From: Bradyrhizobium sp. LTSP849
Lineage (GTDB): Bacteria; Pseudomonadota; Alphaproteobacteria; Rhizobiales; Xanthobacteraceae
Assembly (NCBI RefSeq): GCF_000938255.1
Contig: NZ_JYMR01000056.1
Span: 1 to 64,000, forward strand
DNA: 64,000 nucleotides
Reading direction: 5' to 3'
Part shown: positions 42,817 to 50,792 of the stretch, piece by piece
Position numbering within the stretch: the first letter of the stretch is position 1
Layout: every line of letters starts with the position of its first letter
Notes under the pieces: model-generated
The model's input: only the letters and a program-made list of their open reading frames with translations
The model's database searches: none
What the model was told of the DNA's origin: nothing
Made by a program: the position numbers and the translations under genes

Positions 42817-43829
42817 CGGGGATCGTCGGAACTCGGGAAGTAGTCCCGGAATTTGTCTTGCTGACCGGCAGCCTCGGTAGCGGCAAGACAACATTACTGT
42901 GCGACTATCTTTCGCTGCCCGAGTCGGCCGACACCGGTGTGATCGTAAACGAGGCCGGCGAGATCAATATCGACGGCGCCATCGTGTCGTCCGCGCGCCG
43001 CGATTTGCCGATGACACTGTTGGGCAACGGCTGCGTCTGCTGCTCGCTCGGCGACGATCTGCATTCCGCGATCGACGAATTGCTGGCCGTGCGCCGCCAG
43101 TCCGGTGCCGGCGGCTTCCGCAGGATCGTCCTGGAAACGAGCGGGCTCGCGATGCCGGGCCCTATCCTGCGTTCGCTGATGCGCTACGACCGGGCCGAAT
43201 ACCGACTACGCATCGTCTCCACATTGGACGCTTTGGCTCCGATGGCTGACGAGGTGACGTTTCCGATCAGATCCGCGCAATTGACGGCCGCCAGATCCAT
43301 CGTCTTCACGAAACTGGATCGGGCGGGGACCGACCAGGTCACGGCTGCCGGATGCGTCGCGAAGCAGTTCAATCCGGCCGCCTGCCGGATCGTCGTGGCG
43401 GACAGAACGGCGCGCGCGCGCGCCGTCTTCGATCCGATGTATACCGAAACCGCGATGCCGATAAGTCAATTCGAGGCGATCGCGGCCACTGATCATTCGC
43501 GGCTGGGAGTCTTCTTTGCCGAGTGGCCAACCGACGTTGCGTGGGGCGATCTGACCGATTGGCTCGAGGACCTCGCGGGTCTCTGCGGCGATCGATTGCT
43601 CCGCGCCAAAGGTCTCGTCGCGGTCGCCGGCACGCCAAAATGCCTCTTGATCGACGGCGTAGGCGCCACCTTCGCTGAACCTCGTTGGATGGAGTTGGAT
43701 CACTCCACCAGGCGAGGCATCGTGATCATCGCGCGGGACATCGACTTGGCCGAGCTGACCGCCCTTTCGGCCGACTATCCGGAAGACATCAAGCCCGTCG
43801 TAAAGCGCTCGAAGAGGCAAGCCGCCTGA
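42813..43829 (+). CDS. COG0523/CobW-family GTP-dependent metallochaperone
   Basis: 338-residue P-loop GTPase. Walker A G19-S-L-G-S-G-K25-T-T, the metal-binding C74-V-C76-C77 motif (GNGCVCCSLGDDL) and GTPase motifs LETSGLAMP and VFTKLDRAG (base-recognition T/NKxD) are all visible. Members insert zinc, cobalt or iron into partner enzymes. TTG 42813 is the only plausible start because Walker A begins 18 residues later; it overlaps the amidohydrolase stop (TTGA) and has GGAGGG upstream. The tight coupling suggests it metallates that hydrolase (inference). Confidence 0.87.
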   Translation: MTGIVGTREVVPEFVLLTGSLGSGKTTLLCDYLSLPESADTGVIVNEAGEINIDGAIVSSARRDLPMTLLGNGCVCCSLGDDLHSAIDELLAVRRQSGAGGFRRIVLETSGLAMPGPILRSLMRYDRAEYRLRIVSTLDALAPMADEVTFPIRSAQLTAARSIVFTKLDRAGTDQVTAAGCVAKQFNPAACRIVVADRTARARAVFDPMYTETAMPISQFEAIAATDHSRLGVFFAEWPTDVAWGDLTDWLEDLAGLCGDRLLRAKGLVAVAGTPKCLLIDGVGATFAEPRWMELDHSTRRGIVIIARDIDLAELTALSADYPEDIKPVVKRSKRQAA

Positions 43830-43882
43830 GCAAGACGAAACTCAGCAGGTGATGGAACGTGCCGCTCGACGTCGCAACGGGA

Positions 43883-45187
43883 TCAATAGGCCGGCTCCGC
43901 ATTGACCGGGCGAACCACGGCGCCAGCGTTCATGATGTCTGCCGGATCGAAGGCGGTTTTGATACGCCGCATTACTGCGACGCGGCCCGCGTCTCCGTAC
44001 TTCTCCAGAAGATGCCGCTTGAAGCGACCGACGCCATGCTCCGCGCTGAACGTACCCCCGAGAGCCGCCGCCGCGTCGTACAGACGGAGAGACAGGCTCG
44101 CTTCAATAAGCTGCGTGAACGCGCAGGACAACGGCACGGATATGTCGTGCTTGACCGAACCGCCCCACCGCTTTTCGCCTTCCGGGATCGTCTCGCGCAG
44201 CTCCCACATGGACGCACGTTGAGCCCCGCTCTGGGCGAGGAAGGCGTCCTCGACCCATTCGTACTCTACGGTTTCCGCAAGGATGGTTTCCATGAGGCTA
44301 TCAAGGTCGAGATGCCGGGAGGAGGAGGCGAATTCGAGGAGGATCGCGCCGCCGGAGCCGGGGCCGACGGAGGGCGGGCTCGCCATCGCGGCGGTCGCGA
44401 GCGCAATCGATCGCGCAGTCATGAATTCGAACGTGGTCAGCAGTTCGCCGGATTCGCGACGCACCAGCGCGAGCAGTTCGGCGAGCGGCGCGGCCTTCGC
44501 GAGTTTCAGCCAGGCTGTCGCACGTCGCACTGGCAAAGGAGCAAGGCGCAGCACCGCACCGGTGACGATGCCGAGCGTTCCCTCGCTTCCCACGAAGCAT
44601 TGTTTGACGTCATAGCCGGTGTTGTTCTTCCGAAGCTTGCGCATGTCGGAGACGATGGTCCCGTCCGGCAGAACGGCCTCGATGCCGAGCAGCAGATCGC
44701 GTGTCATGCCATACCGGACGACGGACAACCCGCCCGCGTTGGTGCCAATGTTGCCGCCGATCCGGCAACTTCCCTCGGCGCCGAGGCTAAGCGGCAGCAG
44801 CAGACCGGCACTCGCGGCGGCTTCCTGTACCCTCTTCAGGATGGCACCTGCGTCGACGGAGATACTCATGGACAGCGGATCGACCTCTCGGATCGCGTCC
44901 ATGCGTTCCAGACTTACGACAACCTGGCGTCCCGAAGCATCCGGCGTCGCGCCGCCGCAATAGCTCGTGTTGCCTCCTTGGGGGACGAGCCCGATTCCGA
45001 GCCGTGCCGCCAGTGTCACGACGTCGGAGACCTGCTTCGTCGTTACCGGCTTCAGGACGGCGAGCGTCGATCCGGTGAAGAGCTGGCGCTGATCCGTGGT
45101 GTACGTCGCAAGCCGCTGTGGGTCGTCGACGACGCCGACGGCGCCCAAGAGATCGCGAAAGGCCTGAACGTGGTCCGACGGCGACAT
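43883..45187 (-). CDS. FAD-linked 2-hydroxyacid dehydrogenase (GlcD/D2HGDH-like)
   Basis: 434-residue flavoenzyme of the VAO/PCMH fold. FAD-contact regions: VPQGGNTSYCGGATP (about 68-82), LGAEGSCRIGGNIGTNAGGLSVVRYGMTRDLLLG (about 132-165) and FVGSEGTLGIVTGAVLRL (about 190-208); the C-terminal end HGVGRFKRHLLEKYG carries the catalytic His segment of D-lactate, glycolate and D-2-hydroxyglutarate dehydrogenases. D-2-hydroxyglutarate would fit a GABA locus but is not proven. ATG 45187 gives the standard N terminus. The gene is convergent with the liv-amidohydrolase operon. Confidence 0.85.
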   Translation of the reverse strand: MSPSDHVQAFRDLLGAVGVVDDPQRLATYTTDQRQLFTGSTLAVLKPVTTKQVSDVVTLAARLGIGLVPQGGNTSYCGGATPDASGRQVVVSLERMDAIREVDPLSMSISVDAGAILKRVQEAAASAGLLLPLSLGAEGSCRIGGNIGTNAGGLSVVRYGMTRDLLLGIEAVLPDGTIVSDMRKLRKNNTGYDVKQCFVGSEGTLGIVTGAVLRLAPLPVRRATAWLKLAKAAPLAELLALVRRESGELLTTFEFMTARSIALATAAMASPPSVGPGSGGAILLEFASSSRHLDLDSLMETILAETVEYEWVEDAFLAQSGAQRASMWELRETIPEGEKRWGGSVKHDISVPLSCAFTQLIEASLSLRLYDAAAALGGTFSAEHGVGRFKRHLLEKYGDAGRVAVMRRIKTAFDPADIMNAGAVVRPVNAEPAY

Positions 45188-45529
45188 GATCCTGCTCCGG
45201 GCTGTTGGGGGACCATTGTCGCGCGTCGACACGACATTGCTTGCTGTTCGGCCCGGGCTTCGAAAAAGCCAATGCCGAAATATCGGTACGTTCGGCAGTT
45301 TGCACCGTCGTTGCCTTGTATTCATCTTCTCCAACGCGGAGCTGCTGCTGCTCCCGAGGAGATCATTGATGATCCATCAAGCGATCTATCGCGGGCCGAT
45401 AACCTCTGCAGCAGATTGTGCTGATAGAAGGTGCAAAAGCGATCGTCTCTGCGGAGAGGACAGCGGAATCGCCGGCGACCTTGCCATTCAACGTCCATAG
45501 GCTGATCCAGCAAACGAGGAGAAATCGCT
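45188..45529. promoter_or_regulatory. Divergent promoter region with a GATCAT dyad
   Basis: 342 bp between the FAD dehydrogenase (minus) and the HAD gene (plus), without a supported gene. It contains the dyad GATCAT-TG-ATGATC at 45361-45374. The downstream gene has GAGGAG at about 45518-45523 in front of ATG 45530. Promoter boxes were not identified with confidence. Confidence 0.4.
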
Positions 45530-46255
45530 ATGTTGCTCACGGATTTCGATGCTCTCACATTCGACTGCTACGGCACCCTTATCGATTGGGAAACCGGAAT
45601 GGTCGAGGCCCTGAAAAGCCTCTCCGATCGGGCCAAACGGCCGCTCACCCGCGACCAGATTCTTGAGGCGCATGCGCGTCACGAATCCAGCCAACAACGC
45701 TACACGCCAGCGAAACGATATCGGGATCTGCTTCCGATCGTCTACAAGCGTCTGGCCGAAGAGTGGGGTGTCCTCGTCACTCACGAAGACTGTGTCGAGT
45801 ACGGTCGTTCCGTCGGAAACTGGCCCGCGTTCGAGGACTCTCCGGGCGCACTCCAGTATCTCAAGAAGTATTTCAAGCTCGTGATCCTTTCCAACGTCGA
45901 CAACGAGAGCTTCCAGGCGAGCAATCGACGATTGCAGGTGGAGTTCGACGCGATCTACACAGCGGAAGACATCGGGTCGTACAAGCCTTCAGCTCGCAAT
46001 TTCGACTACATGATCGAGAAGATGGAAGAGATTGGGATCGGCAAGGAGAAGATCCTGCACACCGCCGAAAGCATGTTCCACGACCACAAGCCCGCAAACG
46101 GTCGCGGGTTAAAGTCGTGCTGGATCTACCGGCGACACGAGCAACAAGGTTTTGGGGCCACCATGAATCCGGGCCAGATGCCACACGTCGATTTCAAATT
46201 CGACAGTATGCTGGACCTCGTAAAGGCACATCAGGAACAACTGCGGGTTAAATGA
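45530..46255 (+). CDS. HAD-superfamily hydrolase, haloacid-dehalogenase type II-like
   Basis: 241-residue HAD protein. Motif I TFDCYGTLIDWE holds the nucleophilic Asp at residue 11, motif II is LVILSNVDN (about 118), motif III Lys lies in GSYKPSARNF and motif IV in AESMFHDHKPANGRGL. The WETG after motif I and the single helical cap are typical of type II 2-haloacid dehalogenases and their relatives; whether it removes halide or phosphate cannot be told. GAGGAGA precedes the ATG. It is the last gene of the catabolic island before repeat copy C. Confidence 0.85.
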   Translation: MLLTDFDALTFDCYGTLIDWETGMVEALKSLSDRAKRPLTRDQILEAHARHESSQQRYTPAKRYRDLLPIVYKRLAEEWGVLVTHEDCVEYGRSVGNWPAFEDSPGALQYLKKYFKLVILSNVDNESFQASNRRLQVEFDAIYTAEDIGSYKPSARNFDYMIEKMEEIGIGKEKILHTAESMFHDHKPANGRGLKSCWIYRRHEQQGFGATMNPGQMPHVDFKFDSMLDLVKAHQEQLRVK

Positions 46256-46986
46256 TCCGCCGCTTTGTGTTCCGTCGGCACCTCGCAGCGGATTCAACTC
46301 GGATCCGCGACCCTGTGGTGCAGATCACCCGAGCCCAAAATTCCGCAGCACAGCGGCCTTTGAGTGGCACTACGATGCGAGTTGAGCGGCGAAGGAGTTC
46401 AATAATTCGTCCAACAGGAAAATTAGCACACACGAATAAGTGGTCGATATTGCTTTCACAAACAGAATGAAAAATTTCGGTCGGAGCGCTTCACCCGCTC
46501 CATCGAGCAGCTTATCCGTTCTACTGACTATCTAAGGTGCCCCAGTCGAGCTGTGTCTGCTTGGGCGTACGCGCTTGGGAGCGCTATCGCGCAGCCTCAT
46601 CACCCAGTGGTTTACCCGTAATGGAGCCAGCTCGCGAACTGATAAGATTTGGTCCCAAATGGAGTCAGTTGGCCGACTGATAAGGTAATTACACAAAGCT
46701 TATCAGTCTCGCGTGCGGAATGGCGCCTCCGACCGTTGGCAACCAGGGATTACGAAAAAGGCGGTTGTCGGAGGCGAGTGCGACCCTCGCTGCACACACC
46801 TAGATTCGGCGACGGACTTGGGAAGGGCTGACTATCGCCCGGCACGGCAGCTATCTTGGCATAAGCGGGCATTGACGAGTGCAGGTGCTGATGTTTGCTA
46901 ATGACCCGAAGCAGACGTTCACCACGATGTCAGCCGGGATGCTATAGGAGGGCTTCGAGCAGAGTGTGCGGCGAGAGGCGGCTTGC
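46256..46986. other. Gene-free interval containing repeat copy C
   Basis: 731 bp with no supported gene. It contains repeat copy C and otherwise shows nothing I recognise; the first 200 bp are comparatively AT-rich around 46420-46480. A short run of open frames here lacks ribosome sites. Confidence 0.4.
46620..46707 (+). repeat. Dispersed composite repeat, copy C
   Basis: ACTGATAAG at 46638-46646 and 46676-46684, inverse CTTATCAGT at 46699-46707. The 10-nt variable spacer and the 13-mer AAATGGAGTCAGT (46657-46669) lie between the direct copies, and a 14-nt variable spacer lies before the inverse copy. A further upstream unit begins AATGGAGCCAGCTCGCG at 46620. Orientation equals copies A and B. 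It lies 365 bp after the HAD gene at the right edge of the catabolic island. Confidence 0.87.
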
Positions 46987-47475
46987 ATGACCGATGAGAA
47001 TAGACTGAGGCCCTTCTGGCGCCCTGTATTGGGCGCGATTGCTCTGCTGTGTGTCGCCTTTGTGGTCTTTAAAGCGGCCCGTGCGCCATCCAGTCAGGAA
47101 GCCATGCTTGGATCGCTCAAGGAACTTGGTCTGCCAGAGCTTACAACCGCATTCGTGCTTCATCCCGATACCTGCTCGATTGAGAGGTCTTTCTGGAAAT
47201 GGCATGTAAGCTGCGAAGGCGTGCCGATTTCCTTCTACCAGGACCGGATGCTCTGCAATGCCGGCCCTCCAAGAACTTGCACCACGGTGCCGTCCGAAGA
47301 GCGGGTTTGCGTATCGTACTATTGGGATATCGATCTTAATGGAGTGCCGTCAAACCCACGCGGTGACCACGGCCGCTATGCCTCAGTCGGCGACGGTTGC
47401 AACCCCAAGGGCTCGCGCGTGGCTGAGCGCGAGGCGATGGCAAAGCTCGGGATTACGCCTCATCGCGTCGAATGA
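46987..47475 (+). CDS. Hypothetical membrane-anchored protein
   Basis: 162-residue protein with one N-terminal membrane segment (PVLGAIALLCVAFVVFKAA, about residues 13-31) and a periplasmic part with six cysteines: DTCSIERSFWKWHVSC, MLCNAGPPRTC, ERVC and GDGC. This suggests disulfides outside the cytoplasm. I do not recognise the family. ATG 46987 follows GAGAGG; GTG 46966 is possible and adds seven residues. It stands alone between repeat copy C and an IS630 element, so it may belong to a variable region. Confidence 0.55.
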   Translation: MTDENRLRPFWRPVLGAIALLCVAFVVFKAARAPSSQEAMLGSLKELGLPELTTAFVLHPDTCSIERSFWKWHVSCEGVPISFYQDRMLCNAGPPRTCTTVPSEERVCVSYYWDIDLNGVPSNPRGDHGRYASVGDGCNPKGSRVAEREAMAKLGITPHRVE

Positions 47476-47530
47476 AGTCTGCTGAACGCAAGCCGATTGG
47501 AGATGGCTCGACCGCAATAGACAGGCTATC

Positions 47531-47650
47531 GCAGACGTCGGCTGTTGGCCCAAAGCAGACATCTTCGAGCTGGCGAGCCGCGGTCGACTGGTGGCCCTTT
47601 TCGGAAGTGGCGGCCCTGGTGCCTGATGTCCGCTGTTGGGCGAGTACGGA
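47531..47650. repeat. Two copies of a GTCCGCTGTTGG-type intergenic word
   Basis: GACGTCGGCTGTTGGCCC at 47534-47551 and GATGTCCGCTGTTGGGC at 47625-47641 are similar words about 90 bp apart. A third relative, TTCCGCTGTTGGCCC, occurs at 55601-55614, and GATGTCCGCTTTTG on the minus strand near 15030. Such short words recur in intergenic DNA of Bradyrhizobium; here they mark a decayed segment just before the IS630 insertion. Confidence 0.45.
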
Positions 47651-47713
47651 CAGATCACATGCGCGCAGCGCGTGGGTAGCAAATCTTCACCAATGCAGTC
47701 CTCAAGGTCACTA

Positions 47714-48774
47714 GAGCATCCGACGACAGAGTTGAATCAAAAGTGATTTAGAGATGGCTTCCGGCACGCCGATCGTTGTGAGTCCATGAGGTCTCTGATT
47801 CGGAGGCTGGCGATGGGAACGACTGCGCATTCGGACGATCTTAGATCGCGTGTTGTCGAGGAGATTTTGGCGGGAGTTTCGCGGCGACAAGCCGCGGAAC
47901 GGTTCAAGGTGAGCGCGGCGTCGGCCGTCCGCTGGGTTCAGCTACACAGCCAAACCGGCAGCGTTCATCCTCGGGCGCGCGGCGGCAAGAGCCGCTCCCC
48001 GTTAGAGCCGCATGCGGTCTGGCTACTGGACTTGACCGCGGCTGAGCCGGACCTGACGCTGGAAGCGATCGTGCAACGTTTGCTGGCCGGTGTTGGTCTG
48101 AAGACTTCAGAGGCGGCGGTTCGCCGCTTCTTCAAGCGGCATGCAATCACCTTCAAAAAAAACGCTGCACGCGGCGGAGCAGGATCGGCCCGACGTATCG
48201 CAGGCTCGCGAACGCTGGCAGCTCGGCCAGGCAAGCCTTGACCCCACCAAACTGGTGTTCGTCGACGAGACCGGCGCCAACACCAAGATGGTCCGCGCCT
48301 ATGGGCGATGTTCGAGGGGCAAGCGGCTCGTCTGCAAGACCCCGTGGGGCCATTGGAAGACCACAACATTCACATGCGGCCTACGCTGTGACGGCCTGGT
48401 CGCACCCTGGGTCCTGGAAGGTCCTATGACGGGCGATGCGTTCCGTGTCTACATCGAGAAGGTGCTCGTTCCGACCCTTTCGCAAGGTGATACAGTCATC
48501 ATCGACAACCTCGCCAGCCACAAAGTTGCCGGTGTGCGTGAAGCGATCGAGGCCGCCGGCGCAAAGCTTCTGTATCTGCCGCCCTATTCCCCAGACCTAA
48601 ACCCCATCGAACTGGCCTTCGCCAAGTTCAAAAATGGACTACGAAAGGCAGCAGAACGAACCGTCGATGATCTCTGGCGAAGAATCGCCGTCCTCATCGA
48701 CGACTTCTCGCCTCAGGAATGCCAAAACTACTTCCGCCATGACGGATACGCTTCAGCTTAGCTGACGGATGCTC
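47714..48774 (+). mobile_element. Complete IS630-family insertion sequence with TA duplication
   Basis: The element begins GAGCATCCG (47714-47722) and ends CGGATGCTC (48766-48774), a perfect 9-bp terminal inverted repeat. It is flanked by TA on both sides (47712-47713 and 48775-48776), the duplicated target dinucleotide of IS630/Tc1-mariner elements. Total length 1,061 bp, one transposase in two overlapping frames. The perfect ends and duplication suggest a recent insertion. Confidence 0.9.
47813..48761 (+). CDS. IS630-family transposase, two frames joined at an A8 run
   Basis: The first frame (47813-48241) encodes the N-terminal helix-turn-helix (RQAAERFKVSAASAVRWVQL) and the start of the catalytic region (SEAAVRRFFKRHAITFKK). 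The second (about 48156-48761) continues KKTLHAAEQDRPDV, VFVDETGANTKM (first Asp), VIIDNLASHK (second Asp) and YLPPYSPDLNPIELAFAKFK (Glu), giving a full DDE enzyme. The frames join at eight adenines, 48155-48162: the change is +1 (equivalent to one A fewer), consistent with ribosomal or transcriptional slippage, or with a simple mutation. ATG 47813 has GGAGG upstream. Confidence 0.87.
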
Positions 48775-48861
48775 TAGCCGATCCGAATTCGCGCGCCAGC
48801 CCCGCGCGGCCGTGCCCTGTAATCGGCCTCAGACAAAGGATGGGATGCGATGCCGATCTAG

Positions 48862-49773
48862 TCACGGAGCCTTCCGGCCCCTGCTGGACATCTGGGCGCT
48901 CAAGTCATCGATTCTCGAAAGGAATAGTTTCAGGATCGGCGATCTATTCGCCTTGTTGTAGCCGACAACCAAGTCGATCGTTGGGGCATCTCCTCGGATC
49001 GGACGGCTGGTTACGGACCAAGGAAGAAGAATATTTGAATAGGCAGGCAGAAGCGCTACGGCACCGGTCGACGCGATCATGGATATCGCATGGGTAATGT
49101 TGTCCACTTCGCGAGCCGGAACGATAGCCAGTCCGGACCGCTTCAAGTAGTCCTCGATCACAGCGCGCGAGGTCGGGGCCGTCTTCGATGGTATGATGAA
49201 TGTTTCGCCCACGATCTCTCGCAGATCGATGGCGTCATGCCCGGCAAGGCGGTGGTCGCTGGGGAACACGACGACGAATGGCTCCGTAATCACACCCCTG
49301 TAAATCAGATCGTCCGCCCGCTCTTCCGGCCGCATGAACGCGGCGTCAAGCCTGCCCCGTATCAAGGCGTCCGCGAGGTCCGGGGAATTCTGGCTAAAGA
49401 CTGTGACCTCTATATTGGACAGTTCATCGTGAAGGATGCGCATCGCTTCAGGCAACCATTCTATTTCCTTCCCCGTGAGACACCCTAGAGCGAAGGACGG
49501 CTTGGCGGGTTGAGCCGCCCGCCGCGCTGCTTCCTTGGCTGCCTCTGCCTGGGTGAGCGCCAGCCGTGCATGGTCGAGAAAGGCCTTGCCAGCGGCGGTC
49601 AATTCGATGCCGTGCACGCTACGGCTCATCAACTCGACGCCAACCTCGTATTCGAGATCGCGGATTTGGCGGCTGAGGGAAGGCTGCGCCGTGTGCAGCC
49701 TTTTCTCAGCCGCGACCGTCAGGCTGCCTTCCTCGGCGACCGCGATGAAATAGCGAAGGTGCCGTAGCTCCAT
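48862..49773 (-). CDS. LysR-family transcriptional regulator (divergent from SDR cluster)
   Basis: 303-residue LTTR. Helix-turn-helix RHLRYFIAVAEEGSLTVAAEKRLHTAQPSLSRQIRDLEYEVG at residues 3-44, linker helix rich in Ala/Glu, then the effector-binding domain (about 90-295). It is of the CatR/CbeR-like group by the LHTAQPSLSRQI pattern. ATG 49773 has GGAGGGAGCG upstream. It is divergently transcribed from the plus-strand cluster starting at 49956, the classical layout for an LTTR controlling a neighbouring catabolic operon. The IS630 copy lies just beyond its 3' end. Confidence 0.92.
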   Translation of the reverse strand: MELRHLRYFIAVAEEGSLTVAAEKRLHTAQPSLSRQIRDLEYEVGVELMSRSVHGIELTAAGKAFLDHARLALTQAEAAKEAARRAAQPAKPSFALGCLTGKEIEWLPEAMRILHDELSNIEVTVFSQNSPDLADALIRGRLDAAFMRPEERADDLIYRGVITEPFVVVFPSDHRLAGHDAIDLREIVGETFIIPSKTAPTSRAVIEDYLKRSGLAIVPAREVDNITHAISMIASTGAVALLPAYSNILLPWSVTSRPIRGDAPTIDLVVGYNKANRSPILKLFLSRIDDLSAQMSSRGRKAP

Positions 49774-49955
49774 AACGCTCCCTCCATATCTCCAAGGCAT
49801 GCCCGCCAACTTACAAAGTCTTTTTCGGGGGTGCCAGCGGAGCCTACATGGCTTTCAGGGAAAGCACCTGAGACTGTTCTCGGTCTTAAAAGCCGCGGCC
49901 ATAAGTTTCCGGTTCCATGCTCTCCCGGTAGGGCAGTAAATTGCGAGGATCACAA

Positions 49956-50702
49956 ATGAGTAACTCAGTCGTATTGATCACGGGTGCCTTGACCGGCATT
50001 GGTCGCGCCGCTGCCGTCGCCTTCGCCAAGAAGGGCGCGAAGGTGGTCGTTGCCGGCCGGCGCGATGAGGCCGGCCAGGCGCTCGTCAAGGAGCTGCGCT
50101 CGTTCGGTTCCGAGGCCGAGTTCATCAACACCGACGTCCGCAAGGAGGATGACGTCCGCGCTATGGTCGACAAGACCGTCGCACGGTTTGGCCGTCTCGA
50201 TGTCGCGGTGAACAATGCCGCCACCGAAGGTGCGGTCGGCCCGATCACAGACCAGACCGCGGAAAGCTTTGCCGCGACCTTCGAGACCAACGTTCTCGGC
50301 GTGGTCCTGAGCATGAAGCACGAAGTGCGCGCCATGCAGGCCCAGGGCAGCGGCAGCATCATCAATATCTCCTCGACCTATGGGCATAGGGGCGCGCCCT
50401 ATGCCTCGATCTACGTCGGCGCCAAGCATGCCGTCGAAGGCATTACCAAGTCGGTGGCGCTCGAACTCGCCAAATCGGGGATTCGCGTGAACGCTGTCGG
50501 GCCTGGCCCCACGGACACCGGCATGCTGACCCGCTTTACTGGCACGGCGGAGAACAAGGCGGCCCTGGTGACCCAGGTTCCGCTCGGTCGGCTCGTCCTC
50601 TCCGAGGAGGTCGCCGACGGCATCGTGTTCCTCGGTTCGGACGAAGGCAGGTTCATCACCGGCCACGTCCTCAACGTCGACGGCGGACACAGCGCCAACT
50701 GA
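49956..50702 (+). CDS. SDR oxidoreductase (first of two paralogues)
   Basis: 248-residue classical SDR. Cofactor motif TGALTGIGRA at residues 9-18, Asp in NTDVRKEDDV, catalytic Ser in NISSTYGHRG and Y-x-x-x-K in IYVGAKHAVEG. The normally conserved N-N-A-G is N-N-A-A here (VAVNNAATEG). The sequence resembles glucose-1-dehydrogenase/3-oxoacyl-ACP reductase-like SDRs. It is closely similar to the next gene along its whole length, so the pair arose by tandem duplication. ATG 49956 follows GAGGATC. First gene of the LysR-divergent cluster. Confidence 0.88.
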   Translation: MSNSVVLITGALTGIGRAAAVAFAKKGAKVVVAGRRDEAGQALVKELRSFGSEAEFINTDVRKEDDVRAMVDKTVARFGRLDVAVNNAATEGAVGPITDQTAESFAATFETNVLGVVLSMKHEVRAMQAQGSGSIINISSTYGHRGAPYASIYVGAKHAVEGITKSVALELAKSGIRVNAVGPGPTDTGMLTRFTGTAENKAALVTQVPLGRLVLSEEVADGIVFLGSDEGRFITGHVLNVDGGHSAN

Positions 50703-50792
50703 CCATGTCCGGGCGCGAGGTTTGCTCCGCGCCCGAAAGCCACGGCTTCGAATGCGTTTTAGGTCAACAACAAGATTCAGAGGACGACCGCT

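Noticed and set aside
43859..45424. Plus-strand frame of 521 codons opposite the FAD-linked dehydrogenase
   Set aside because: Longer than the real gene but antisense to conserved FAD motifs, and without recognisable domains.
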